Positions 52,772-61,855 are shown, counted from the stretch's first letter. The stretch is DNA of 64,000 nt from Breoghania sp. L-A4 (GCF_003432385.1 NZ_CP031841.1:744001-808000), one strand, 5' to 3'. The notes: generated by a model from the letters alone, not told the origin. Program-made: numbers and translations.

Positions 52772-53559
52772 GTGACGACATCGGACGAGAAGCGCGGCCT
52801 GAAGCGGAAGCTGACCCGGCTGTATTACGGCGACGACGCCACCGCCAAGGCGTTCCGGGTGTTTCTGCTGGCCTTCGACGTGGTCACCATCCTGTATTTC
52901 ATCGTCTCCTCGCTGATGGAGTCCGGCGCGGCGATTCATGCCATCGACTACGCCATCGCGGCGGTGCTGTTGGCCGACTATGCCGCGCGGCTGATGATCG
53001 CCGCCGGCGATGGCGGGCGGCGCTGGAATTCACCGCGATCGCCGATCTGGTGGTCATCGCTTCTCTGCTGGCCTCCGCCTTCATCGGCAACCTGGGTTTC
53101 CTGCGCGTCGTGCGCATGCTGCGGCTTCTGCGCTCCTATCATGTGCTGCGCGAGTTCCGCGAGCATTCGGCCTGGTTCCGCCGCAACGAGGAAATGGTCC
53201 ATTCGGCGATCAACCTGTTCGTCTTCGTGTTTGTCGTCACCGCCGTGGTTTTCGTGCTGGAAGGTCACCGCAATCCGGCGATCAACAACTATCTCGACGC
53301 GCTGTATTTCACCGTGACCACGCTGACCACCACCGGGTTTGGCGATATCACCATGACGGACTCGGTGGGCCGGGCGCTGACGGTGCTGATCATGGTGTTC
53401 GGCGTAGGGCTGTTTCTGCGCCTCGTGCAGACGATCTTCCGCCCCGCCAAGGTGGTCCACACCTGCTCCGACTGCGGGCTGTCGCGGCACGATCCGGACG
53501 CCGTGCACTGCAAGCATTGCGGCAAGGTGCTGAACATTCCGACCGAAGGCGAGTGGTAG
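52772..53559 (+). pseudogene. Ion channel (K+ type) with C-terminal zinc ribbon, frameshifted
   Basis: A GTG start with GAGGAGATAT leads into a membrane domain (VFLLAFDVVTILYFIVSS). The frame breaks in the GGG at 53015-53017 and resumes as ALEFTAIADLVVIASLL. It keeps a voltage-sensor-like helix (RVVRMLRLLRSYHVLREF) and the selectivity filter TTTGFGDIT. The C-terminus carries two CxxC pairs (CSDCG and CKHCG), a small zinc ribbon. One added G gives a 262-residue protein. It would conduct K+ across the inner membrane; the zinc ribbon might be a redox or metal sensor. Confidence 0.85.
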
Positions 53560-53620
53560 GCGGGCGGATGAGGGCTGCTTGCGCGGGAATGCGCTCGGCC
53601 GGCATCGGTGCGTGGCGCAA

Positions 53621-53757
53621 GGCCCTCACCCCGGCCCTCTCCCTGAAGGGAGAGGGGGCGGAGACGGCAGGCGCAGAATGCGGTTGTGGGCTCGGAGGGG
53701 GCAGCCTTCCCTTCTCCCCTTGGGGAGAAGGTGGCCAGCAAGGCCGGATGAGGGGCC
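53621..53757. repeat. Compound REP element, family A
   Basis: Two hairpins (CCCTCTCCC/GGGAGAGGG at 53635-53656 and CTTCTCCCC/GGGGAGAAG at 53711-53730) lie inside outer arms GGCCCTCACCCCGGCC and GGCCGGATGAGGGGCC. It separates the channel gene from the convergent flavoprotein gene. Confidence 0.75.
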
Positions 53758-53808
53758 ATGCTGCGCCCCATGTCGAATGCTGCAGCGCAGCATGAATGTG
53801 GCGGCCCG

Positions 53809-55044
53809 CTATTGCTGCGGCGCAGTACCTTTCATGAAACTCAGCATGCCCTGCGCGGCCGTGACGCCGGTCGAGAAACACGCCTGCAGCAGGTAACCGC
53901 CTGTGGGCGCTTCCCAATCCAGCATCTCACCGGCCACGAAGACGCCCTCCATGGTGCGCAGCATGAGAGCGGAGTCGACGGCCGCACGCGACACGCCGCC
54001 GGCGCTGGAAATCGCGCGATCGATGGGGCGGGTTGCGGTGAGGGTGAGCGTCGCGGACTTGACGAGCCGCGCCAGCGCCTCAGGCTCGGTGGGCAGATCC
54101 TTGCCCGCGGCCTCGCGCAGCAATCCGATGGCTTCGGGCGCCAGCCCCGCGGCCTTGCGCAGGAAAGCGGTCTGCGACTGCTTTCCGCGCGGGCGGGACA
54201 GCCGCGCGATCAGGGCATCGAGGGACATGTCGGGGCGGAGATCCACGGCGAGCGGCACCGGACCGTCGCGCGCGATGGCCTCGCGCAAGGGCGCCGAGAG
54301 CGCATAGACCGCGCCGCCCTCGATGCCGTGCGCCGTGATCATCGCGTCGCCGCGCACGGCGCGACCATCGAAGCTCACGGTAACGGTCTTGAGCGGCCGG
54401 CCGGCAAAGCGCTCGGAAAACACGTCCGACCAGGCGACGTCGAAGCCGCAGTTGGCGGGCGCGAGCGGCGTGACCGGCACGTCGTGGGCGGCGAGGATTG
54501 CGGTCCAGGCGCCGGTGGAGCCCAAGCGCGGCCAGCTCGCGCCGCCCAGCGCCAGAAGCGTTGCGTCGGCGGTGCGGGCAACCGGTCCGTCCGGCGTTTC
54601 GAACGTCAGCGCGCCGTCGTTCCAGCCGGTCCAGCGGTGGCGAGGATGCAGCGTGACGCCGAGATCCCCAAGTCGCTTGAGCCAGGCGCGCAGCAGCGGC
54701 GAGGCTTTCATGGATTTCGGAAACACGCGCTTTGACGATCCCACGAAGGTTTCCTCGCCCAGATCCTCGCACCATTGCCGCAGAGCATCGGGGCCGAAGG
54801 CGCGGATCATCGGCTCGAGGACGGCGCGCGCATCGCCATAGTGGGTGAGGAAGGTGTCGAGCTCCTCGGAATGGGTGAGATTCAGCCCGCCGCGCCCGGC
54901 CATCAGGAATTTTCGCGCCGGCGAGGGCATGGCGTCATAGACGGAGACGGTCACGCTGGCGCGCGCCAGCGTCTCCGCCGCAATCAGTCCGGCGGGACCC
55001 GCGCCGATGATGGCCACGGTGGGAGAGGACGTTGTTTCGCTCAT
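53809..55044 (-). CDS. TIGR03862-type flavoprotein (HI0933-like NAD(P)/FAD oxidoreductase)
   Basis: The 411-residue protein has an FAD-binding turn AIIGAGPAGLIAAETLA and the HI0933-type block AGRGGLNLTHSE. The C-terminal FAD contact GEMLDWEAPTGGYLLQ is present. The function of the family is unknown. The ATG at 55044 gives the normal N-terminus; the frame is open for 24 more codons. It follows the malonyl-CoA synthetase gene by 78 bases and could be co-transcribed with the malonate operon, though it is not a usual member. Confidence 0.87.
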   Translation of the reverse strand: MSETTSSPTVAIIGAGPAGLIAAETLARASVTVSVYDAMPSPARKFLMAGRGGLNLTHSEELDTFLTHYGDARAVLEPMIRAFGPDALRQWCEDLGEETFVGSSKRVFPKSMKASPLLRAWLKRLGDLGVTLHPRHRWTGWNDGALTFETPDGPVARTADATLLALGGASWPRLGSTGAWTAILAAHDVPVTPLAPANCGFDVAWSDVFSERFAGRPLKTVTVSFDGRAVRGDAMITAHGIEGGAVYALSAPLREAIARDGPVPLAVDLRPDMSLDALIARLSRPRGKQSQTAFLRKAAGLAPEAIGLLREAAGKDLPTEPEALARLVKSATLTLTATRPIDRAISSAGGVSRAAVDSALMLRTMEGVFVAGEMLDWEAPTGGYLLQACFSTGVTAAQGMLSFMKGTAPQQ

Positions 55045-55122
55045 GGATCGGGCACCGGCTTCAGGGAGCGCCGGTATAGCATCTCCGCCGCCCCGCGCCA
55101 TGGGGGCGGGGTGCAAAGATGA

Positions 55123-56652
55123 TCAGCCGGCTTTCTGGTCCGATGCGAAGAGTGCCGTGTGTTCGTCGCGCAGCAGGTTTTTCTGCACCTTGCCCATGGT
55201 ATTGCGCGGCAGGCTGTCGACGAAGAACACGCGCTTGGGCTGCTTGAAGCGGGCGAGCTGGTCGCGGATTGCCTCCTGCACGCCGGCTTCTGTGATGTCC
55301 GCGCCCTTCTCGGGCACGATGACGCCGACGACGCCCTCGCCGAAATCCGGATGCGGCACGCCGATGACCGCGGATTCCACCACGCCGGGCAGATCGTCGA
55401 GGATCAGCTCGATTTCCTTGGGGTAGATGTTGTAGCCGCCGGAGATGATCAGGTCCTTGGCGCGGCCGACGATATGCAGGTAGCCGTCCGCGTCGATCTT
55501 GCCCAGATCGCCGGTGATGAAGAAGCCATCAGTGCGGAATTCCGAGGCCGTCTTCTCCGGCATGCGCCAGTAGCCCTGGAACACGTTGGGGCCCTTGACC
55601 TCGATGGAGCCGATCTCGCCCCGGGCGACTTCCTTGCCGGTGTCCGGATCGGCGATGCGGATCGAAACCCCGGGCAGCGGAAAGCCGACGGTGCCGGCGC
55701 GGCGGTCGCCGTCGTAGGGGTTCGAGGTGTTCATGTTGGTTTCGGTCATGCCGTAGCGCTCGAGGATCCGGTGGCCGGTGCGGTCCTCGAATTCCACGTG
55801 CGTTTCCGCCAGAAGCGGCGCCGAGCCCGAAGTAAACAGCCGCATGTGCGCGACCAGATCGCGGTTGAAGTCGGGCCGTCCGAGAAGCCGGGTATAGAAG
55901 GTCGGCACCCCCATCATCGCGGTGGAGGCGGGCAGCAGGCGGATGACCTCGTCGGCGTCGAATTTCGGCAGGAAGATCGCCGTCGCGCCGGCCGCCAGAA
56001 CGATGTTGGTGGCCACGAAGAGCCCGTGCGTGTGGAAGATCGGCAGCACGTGCAGCAGAACGTCGTCCGCGGTGAAGCGCCATTCGTCGACCAGCGTCAG
56101 CGTGTTGGACAGAAGATTGTCGTGGCTGAGCATGGCGCCCTTGGAGCGGCCGGTGGTGCCTGAGGTGTAGAGGATCGCGGCGAGGTCGGAGCCGGTGCGC
56201 TCCACGGTGGCGAAATCCTCGGGCTGGCCCTCGGCCAGCGCCATCAGGCTGCCGGAGCCGTCTCCGGCGAGCGTCTTCAGCGCGGCGCCGGCTCTTTTCG
56301 CAATCGGGGCGATCTCGTTTTCGGTGCGCGGATCGCAGACGACCAGCGCGGGCTCCGCGTCGCCGACGAAATAGGCGATCTCATGGGCGGTGTAGGCGGT
56401 GTTGAGCGGCAGGAAGACGCCGCCGGCGCGCACGGTCGCCAGATAGAGCGCCAGTGCCTGCGGCGATTTCTCCACCTGCACCGCGACGCGGTCGCCGGGC
56501 TTGACGCCCAGCGCCACGAGGGCCCCCGCGATCTTTCCGGTCAGCGCCTGCATGGCGGCGTAGCTGATTTCGGTGCCGTCGGCCATGCGAAGGAAGGCTT
56601 TCGCGGGCTCGCGCGGCTGCCCCAGCAGGGCGTCGAAGAGAATATTCGTCAT
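55123..56652 (-). CDS. matB: Malonyl-CoA synthetase
   Basis: The 509-residue acyl-CoA synthetase carries the AMP-binding motif LYTSGTTGRSKGAMLSH and the late core GYFKTGDLG-type block (here FFITGDLGKID). Also seen are YGMTETNMNTSNPYDG, typical of MatB, and the C-terminal lysine in RNTMGKVQKN. It activates malonate with ATP and CoA. The gene overlaps the decarboxylase gene by four bases, so the pair that turns malonate into acetyl-CoA is co-translated. Confidence 0.92.
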   Translation of the reverse strand: MTNILFDALLGQPREPAKAFLRMADGTEISYAAMQALTGKIAGALVALGVKPGDRVAVQVEKSPQALALYLATVRAGGVFLPLNTAYTAHEIAYFVGDAEPALVVCDPRTENEIAPIAKRAGAALKTLAGDGSGSLMALAEGQPEDFATVERTGSDLAAILYTSGTTGRSKGAMLSHDNLLSNTLTLVDEWRFTADDVLLHVLPIFHTHGLFVATNIVLAAGATAIFLPKFDADEVIRLLPASTAMMGVPTFYTRLLGRPDFNRDLVAHMRLFTSGSAPLLAETHVEFEDRTGHRILERYGMTETNMNTSNPYDGDRRAGTVGFPLPGVSIRIADPDTGKEVARGEIGSIEVKGPNVFQGYWRMPEKTASEFRTDGFFITGDLGKIDADGYLHIVGRAKDLIISGGYNIYPKEIELILDDLPGVVESAVIGVPHPDFGEGVVGVIVPEKGADITEAGVQEAIRDQLARFKQPKRVFFVDSLPRNTMGKVQKNLLRDEHTALFASDQKAG

Positions 56653-57998
56653 ACCGTGTCCTTCCGCGCCGCACGCTTTTCCGAGGTGCGTAGCAAGCCG
56701 CGCACGGGCTTCGCCGCCTTCACTTCGCGCCGCGCCGCGTATGCTTCGTGATTGGCTTCGACCTCGGCGAGGTCATAGAGATAGTTGACCATGATGCCGG
56801 CCGATTGCGCGAACCCCTTGGGCGAGGTGTCGCCCAGCCAGTTGATCTGCCGCAGGGTTGCGCCATTGCCCAGGTGGAAGCGGGCGACGGCGTCGACGGG
56901 CTGGCCGTCGGGCCGCTTGGCGGCGAGGAAATATTCCGCGGCAAGCGGCAGCAGCAACTCCCTGGCGGCGTCGGCTTTCGCTTCGTCGAGATGCCACAGC
57001 GGTTCGGCGATGGCGTCCAGCGCGCGGGCCGCTTGCGAATCCTCCGCGCCGTCGGCTGCCACGCCCTTGAGCCAGCGTATGAAGCCCGGCGCGGGCGACA
57101 GGGTGACAAAGGTTTTCAGCGCCGGGATCTCGCGCGTCAGATCCTGCGCCACCTGCTTGATCAGGAAGGAGCCGAAGGAGACGCCGCGCAGTCCCTGCTG
57201 GCAGTTGGAGATCGAGTAGAACACCGCCGTCGTCGCCTTGTCGGGGCTGAGGATCTCGCGGTCGTCCGCCAAAAGGTCCTGGATCGAATCCGGGATGGCT
57301 TGCGTCAGCGCCACTTCCACGAAGATCAGCGGCTCGTCGGGCATGGAGGGATGGAAGAAGCCGAAGCAGCGGCGGTCGGCGGGACGCAGGCGGCGGCGCA
57401 GCTCGTCCCAGTTGCCGATCTCGTGCACGGCCTCATAGGCAATGATCTTGTCCAGGATATGCGCCGGGCTGGCCCAGTCGATGGGCCGCAGCACCAGAAA
57501 GCCGCGGTTGAACCACGACTGGAACAGGTGCTGGAAATCCGCGTCCAGCCGGGCGAATTCCGGATGTTCGCCGAGATAGGACAGCAACGCCTCGCGCATG
57601 CCGACCAGGGCGGCGGTGCCGCCGGGCGCCAGATTGAGCCGACGCATCAGCTCCTGGCGCGGCGGCTCGGAGGCGGCGATCAGCTCGCCCAGGGTGCGCG
57701 CGGAGCGCTCCTGGGCGAAATCCTGCGCGGCGAGAATGGCGCGGGCGGGATCCGGATCGAAGCGCTCGGTGAGCATGGCGAAGAAGGTGGCCCGCTCGGT
57801 CTCGTCGAGCGTGCTGAAACCGTCGAGGATCTGCGCGGCCAGCGCCACGCCCGACGCCTCGCCGCGCGACGACAGCAGGGCGTCGCACAACAGTTCCAGG
57901 TCCGCGGCGGTCTTCGCCTCGGCGCGCTGGTCCATCAGCCGCGCGCCGCGGGTCACGAGCGCCGAAAGCAGATCCTGAAGCATGCTTACTCGTGTCAT
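56649..57998 (-). CDS. matA: Malonyl-CoA decarboxylase
   Basis: The 449-residue product has the malonyl-CoA decarboxylase helical N-terminus and the GNAT-like catalytic part. Catalytic-region blocks are FYSISNCQQGLRGVSFGSFLIKQ, TLSPAPGFIRWL and, near the end, FHLGNGATLRQINWLGDTS. It produces acetyl-CoA and CO2 from malonyl-CoA in the cytoplasm. ATG 57998 overlaps the matM stop by four bases; the frame is open much further upstream through matM but that is only a shadow. Confidence 0.93.
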   Translation of the reverse strand: MTRVSMLQDLLSALVTRGARLMDQRAEAKTAADLELLCDALLSSRGEASGVALAAQILDGFSTLDETERATFFAMLTERFDPDPARAILAAQDFAQERSARTLGELIAASEPPRQELMRRLNLAPGGTAALVGMREALLSYLGEHPEFARLDADFQHLFQSWFNRGFLVLRPIDWASPAHILDKIIAYEAVHEIGNWDELRRRLRPADRRCFGFFHPSMPDEPLIFVEVALTQAIPDSIQDLLADDREILSPDKATTAVFYSISNCQQGLRGVSFGSFLIKQVAQDLTREIPALKTFVTLSPAPGFIRWLKGVAADGAEDSQAARALDAIAEPLWHLDEAKADAARELLLPLAAEYFLAAKRPDGQPVDAVARFHLGNGATLRQINWLGDTSPKGFAQSAGIMVNYLYDLAEVEANHEAYAARREVKAAKPVRGLLRTSEKRAARKDTV

Positions 57999-59311
57999 AA
58001 GGCGGGTCCCATGACGTAGACGGGCAACCAGGTGGCAATGCCGGGGACCAGGCACAAGAGGAGAATGCCGACCACCATGCACAGCACATAGGGGATGGAC
58101 CCCCTCAATATCTGGGCCAGCGATATGTCGGGCGCAATGCCGTTGATGACATAAAGGTTCAGTCCCACGGGCGGCGTGATCAGGCCGATTTCCATGTTGA
58201 TGGTCAGGATGACGGCGAACCAGTAGGGATCGAAGCCCGCCTGCAGGATGATCGGCAGCAGGATCGGCGCGGTCATCAGGATGACGGCCACCGGCGGCAG
58301 GAAGAAGCCGGCAAACAGCAAGAAGACGTTGATCACCGCCATCAGGACCCACCTGTTGACGTCGAGATTGCCGATCCACTCGGCGATCGACTGGGTGATG
58401 AACATCGACGACAGGGCGTAGGAGAAGAGCTCCGAGGCGCCGATGATCATCATGATCATGACGCTTTCCTTCAGCGTGTCGCGGAACACCGCCGTCAGGC
58501 TGGACAGCCGCCAGATGCGGTAGATCACCATCACCAGGATGATGCAGAACAGCGCGCCGACGCCGGCGGCCTCCGACGGGGTCGCGACGCCGCCGTAGAG
58601 CACGAAGAGGATGCCGACGATGATGGCGAGGAACGGCAGCACGCGCGGCAACACCTCGAAGCGCTGCTTGAAGGTGAAGCGCTCGCTCAGCGCGCTGAGG
58701 CCGACGCCACGGCGATGGCAGGAATAGATGGTCCAGGCCATGAACAGTGCCGTCAGCATCATGCCGGGAACCACGCCGGCGAGGAACAGCCGGCCGATGG
58801 AGGTTTCCGTGGCGATGCCATAGACGATCATGGTGATCGACGGGGGAATGAGAATGCCCAGCGTGCCGCCGGCGGCGATGGAGCCCGCGGCGATTTCCTT
58901 CGGATAGCCGCGCGATGTCATCTCCGGGATGCCCATCTTGCCGATGGCGGCACAGGTGGCGGGCGAGGAGCCGGACAGCGCCGCGAAGATCGAGCAGGCG
59001 CCGAGGTTGGACAGCACCAGCCCGCCCGGCACGCGGTTGAGCCAGCGGTCGAGCGCCTCGTAGAGGTCCTTGCCGGCGGGCGAGGAAGCGACCGAGGCGC
59101 CCATCAGGATGAACATCGGGATGGAGACGAGGCCGAAGGAGGCCAGGCCGCCGAAGAAGGTTTCGCCGAGGATCGACAGGCTGCCCCAGCCGTCGACGAG
59201 GATCAGCGCGGCGATGGACACAAACCCCAGCGCGAAGGCGATGGGCGTGCCGATGGCGAGCAGCGACATCAGCGCCGCGAGAACGAAGAGGCCGTACATC
59301 AGCGGGCTCAT
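57995..59311 (-). CDS. matM: TRAP transporter large permease (DctM type), malonate
   Basis: The 438-residue protein has about 12 hydrophobic segments and DctM blocks (GVVPGMMLTALFMAW, GGVATPSEAAGVGALF, TPPVGLNLYVINGIA). It forms the Na+-driven substrate channel of a tripartite transporter. It overlaps the small permease gene and the decarboxylase gene by four bases each, so the whole unit is tightly coupled. Confidence 0.93.
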   Translation of the reverse strand: MSPLMYGLFVLAALMSLLAIGTPIAFALGFVSIAALILVDGWGSLSILGETFFGGLASFGLVSIPMFILMGASVASSPAGKDLYEALDRWLNRVPGGLVLSNLGACSIFAALSGSSPATCAAIGKMGIPEMTSRGYPKEIAAGSIAAGGTLGILIPPSITMIVYGIATETSIGRLFLAGVVPGMMLTALFMAWTIYSCHRRGVGLSALSERFTFKQRFEVLPRVLPFLAIIVGILFVLYGGVATPSEAAGVGALFCIILVMVIYRIWRLSSLTAVFRDTLKESVMIMMIIGASELFSYALSSMFITQSIAEWIGNLDVNRWVLMAVINVFLLFAGFFLPPVAVILMTAPILLPIILQAGFDPYWFAVILTINMEIGLITPPVGLNLYVINGIAPDISLAQILRGSIPYVLCMVVGILLLCLVPGIATWLPVYVMGPAL

Positions 59312-59793
59312 TCGGGATCCCCCCACAGCTTGAGAATTTCGGCGACATACTGCAGGCACAGGACGCCGATGCCGAGCGGCAGCGGCGCCAGCGGGATCCA
59401 CAGCGGCAGTTTCCAGACGGTTTCGGTGGTCCAGCCGCCGCTCCAGGCTTCCTCGAAATAGGTCCAGCCGGAGTAGGCCAGCAGCGCGCAGAAGGCGAGG
59501 CCGAACAGGCCGGCCACGACGTTCATGATCAGGCGCACGGGATGCGGCATGGCATTGGGCACGATGTCGACGTTCACGTGACCCTTTTCCAGAAGCACGA
59601 AAGGCGAGCCGAGGAAGGTGGCGGCGACCAGCGAAAAGGTGACGTACTCGGTCTGCCAGACCGTGGAGCCGTTCAACACGTAGCGGATGAACACCATGTA
59701 GGAGACGACCAGCGCCGCGGAGGCGACGAGCAGGATCGCGGCAAGGCCGAGCGCGCGCGAAAGCGCCGAGATGATCTGGATATAGGCCTTCAT
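59308..59793 (-). CDS. matQ: TRAP transporter small permease (DctQ type), malonate
   Basis: This 161-residue protein has four membrane segments and DctQ features (YMVFIRYVLNGSTVWQTEYV, WTTETVWKLPLWIP). It stabilises the large permease. It follows matP after a 135-base gap containing a hairpin. Confidence 0.92.
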   Translation of the reverse strand: MKAYIQIISALSRALGLAAILLVASAALVVSYMVFIRYVLNGSTVWQTEYVTFSLVAATFLGSPFVLLEKGHVNVDIVPNAMPHPVRLIMNVVAGLFGLAFCALLAYSGWTYFEEAWSGGWTTETVWKLPLWIPLAPLPLGIGVLCLQYVAEILKLWGDPE

Positions 59794-59872
59794 GCGGGCA
59801 TGTCTTTTTTCACGTGCGCCACGGCTTCAGCCAACGGCGCGCCACGGGGACCATTGATGTGAGGAAAGAGAG

Positions 59873-59903
59873 GCTCCGGACCGCCGCGCGGGCGGCCCGG
59901 AGC
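59873..59903 (-). other. Hairpin between matP and matQ
   Basis: On the minus strand GCTCCGGGCCGCC pairs with GGCGGTCCGGAGC around a small GC loop, followed by CTCTCTTTCC. It is a likely partial terminator that leaves the binding protein in excess. Confidence 0.55.
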
Positions 59904-59928
59904 GGGCCAATGGGGCCGGATGTGCGGC

Positions 59929-60915
59929 TTATTCGACCGCCAGAGCCTTGTTGATCAGCTCTTCACCGCCGGGAACCTTCTCCGCGAAGTTCTTGTAGGA
60001 GGTGGCCTTGGCGATATCGAGCCAGGCGTTGTAGTCGTCGGCGGACATTTCGACGATTTCCACGCCGGCCTTCTCGTAGACGTCGACCAGCTTGTCGTCG
60101 AGCTTCTTGGCTTCGCCGACGAAATAGTCCTGCGCGACCTTGCCTGCGTCCATCAGCGCCTTCTGCTGGTCGGCATTGAGTGCATCCCAGCTCTGCTTGG
60201 ACATCAGGATCGGCTCATACATGAACCACAGGGCGTTGGCGCCCGGCTTGGTCAGGCAGGTGGCCTGCTCGTAGATGCGGTAGGAGACGAAGGAGCCCGA
60301 CGAGGTATTGGCGGCGTCGAGCACGCCGGTCTGCAGGCCGGTATAGATTTCCGACGACGGCATGGAGGCGATGGAGGCGCCCGCGCCCACCAGCATCTGC
60401 TCGAAGGCCGGACCCGCAGCGCGGGTGACCTGGCCCTTCATCGTCTCAGGCGAGGTGATGCATTTGGTCTTGGAGGCGAAGGCGCCCGCCAGCCATGCGT
60501 CGGCCAGCACCACCACGCCGGCGTCGTTGATGATCTGCTTGATGTCGTCCATGAACGGCGAATCGTTCAGCCGCTGCGCGCGGTCATGGTTGCGCACCAG
60601 GCCCGGCATCAGGGTGGCCGAGAACTGCGGGTGACGGCCGGAGGCGTAGTCGAGCGGGAAGGCGGAGATGTCGAGCTGGCCCTTGACCATGGCGCCCCAC
60701 TGCTCGGTCGGCTTGAACAGCGACTTGCCCGGATAGACCTGGATCTTCAGATCGACGTCGGCCTTCTCGACCTCACGGGCGAGGATCTGGACCATTTCGT
60801 CGCGCACGTCGCCCTTGCCGCCCGGCCACTGGTGCGAGGCCTTCAGTGTGGTTTCGGCGAACGCCGCGCTGGCCATTGAGCCGGCGACAGCCGCGATGAC
60901 TATCGTTTTGAACAT
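59929..60915 (-). CDS. matP: TRAP transporter binding protein (DctP type), malonate
   Basis: The 328-residue protein has a Sec signal peptide (TIVIAAVAGSMASAAFA) and a DctP fold with the conserved arginine region (AKTKCITSPETMKGQV-like, VTRAAGPAFEQMLVGAGA) and the SSEIYTGLQTGVLDAANT block. It delivers malonate to matQM. A GGGAGG ribosome site precedes ATG 60915. The shared palindrome in the divergent region to the GntR gene supports regulation by that protein. The malonate assignment rests on the linked matA and matB genes. Confidence 0.92.
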   Translation of the reverse strand: MFKTIVIAAVAGSMASAAFAETTLKASHQWPGGKGDVRDEMVQILAREVEKADVDLKIQVYPGKSLFKPTEQWGAMVKGQLDISAFPLDYASGRHPQFSATLMPGLVRNHDRAQRLNDSPFMDDIKQIINDAGVVVLADAWLAGAFASKTKCITSPETMKGQVTRAAGPAFEQMLVGAGASIASMPSSEIYTGLQTGVLDAANTSSGSFVSYRIYEQATCLTKPGANALWFMYEPILMSKQSWDALNADQQKALMDAGKVAQDYFVGEAKKLDDKLVDVYEKAGVEIVEMSADDYNAWLDIAKATSYKNFAEKVPGGEELINKALAVE

Positions 60916-60998
60916 TGTTTCCTCCCACCGGACATGCCGGCATGTTGTTTTAATCGAGGCTTGAATAGGGCCTTCCTATGCACACAGAGTCAAGGTTT

Positions 60999-61008
60999 TT
61001 GTATACAA
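60999..61008. promoter_or_regulatory. MatR/GtrA operator TTGTATACAA
   Basis: The perfect palindrome lies between matP (84 bases away) and the GntR gene. It extends to TTTTGTATACAAGA, close to the Rhizobium MatR site as recalled. Flanking GCACACA (60980) and TGTGTGC (61012) make a second, wider dyad. Confidence 0.7.
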
Positions 61009-61052
61009 GAATGTGTGCTATGCAGGTCCGTTGCCTTGAAGCGGGGAATCGC

Positions 61053-61808
61053 ATGGCCGATCGCCAGCCGAATCAGATGTCAGACACCGTGCCGGAGCGC
61101 GCGGAGGACCGTGCGCCGGAGGCCCTGCCCGAACACCTGTCGGGCCGTATGGCCGACCGGCTGCGCGATCAGCTGGAACAGGAAATCGTCACCGGCGTGC
61201 ATGCGCCCGGCGCGCGGCTGGACGAAGTGAAGCTGGCCGAGCGGTTCAAGGTGTCGCGCACGCCGATCCGCGAGGCGTTCCAGCAGCTCTCGGCCTCCGG
61301 CCTCCTGGAGTTGAAGCCGCGCCGCGGCGCCTTCGTGCGCAGCGCCGGCATCAACGAGATCATCGAGATGTTCGAGGTGATGGCGGAACTGGAGGGCATG
61401 TGCGGCCGGCTGACGGCGCGGCGGATCTCCTCCGAGGATCTGGCGGCGCTGCGCGAGGCGATGGAAGCGTGCGAAAGCGCCTTCGAGGGGGGCGACGCGG
61501 ACGCCTACTACTATGAGAACGAGCGCTTCCACCATGTGATCTACCGCGCCTGCGGTAACAGCTTTCTCACCGGCCAGGCGATGACGCTGCACCGGCGGCT
61601 GAAACCCTATCGCCGGCTGCAGTTGCGGGTGCGCGGCCGCATGCGCCAGTCGCTGGTCGAGCATCGGCAGGTGGTGGAGGCGATCGCCGCCGAGGACGCG
61701 GAGGCCGCCCAGCGCGCGCTCACCGATCACGTCATCATCCAGGGTGGCGGCTTCAACGATCTGGTCGCCGGACTGGAGCGCCAGGCGAAACTGCGCGCCG
61801 CGTCGTGA
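61053..61808 (+). CDS. GntR/FCD family regulator of malonate use (MatR/GtrA type)
   Basis: This 251-residue regulator has an N-terminal winged helix (KLAERFKVSRTPIREAFQQL) and an FCD domain with metal-binding histidines (NERFHHVIYRACGNS, VEHRQVVEAI). The ATG at 61053, with GGGGA six bases upstream, was chosen because a longer frame would run through the operator. It is divergent from matP, as MatR and GtrA are from their malonate operons. It is a probable repressor relieved by malonate or malonyl-CoA. Confidence 0.9.
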   Translation: MADRQPNQMSDTVPERAEDRAPEALPEHLSGRMADRLRDQLEQEIVTGVHAPGARLDEVKLAERFKVSRTPIREAFQQLSASGLLELKPRRGAFVRSAGINEIIEMFEVMAELEGMCGRLTARRISSEDLAALREAMEACESAFEGGDADAYYYENERFHHVIYRACGNSFLTGQAMTLHRRLKPYRRLQLRVRGRMRQSLVEHRQVVEAIAAEDAEAAQRALTDHVIIQGGGFNDLVAGLERQAKLRAAS

Positions 61809-61855
61809 GCCGCACGGGGCTGGTACGGGGGAGGGCGCGGCCCCATATTCAGGGC

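Noticed and set aside
56649-59348. A fused protein made of the large TRAP permease region and malonyl-CoA decarboxylase
   Set aside because: The open frame upstream of 57998 is the wrong frame of matM. The two genes are separate and overlap by four bases.
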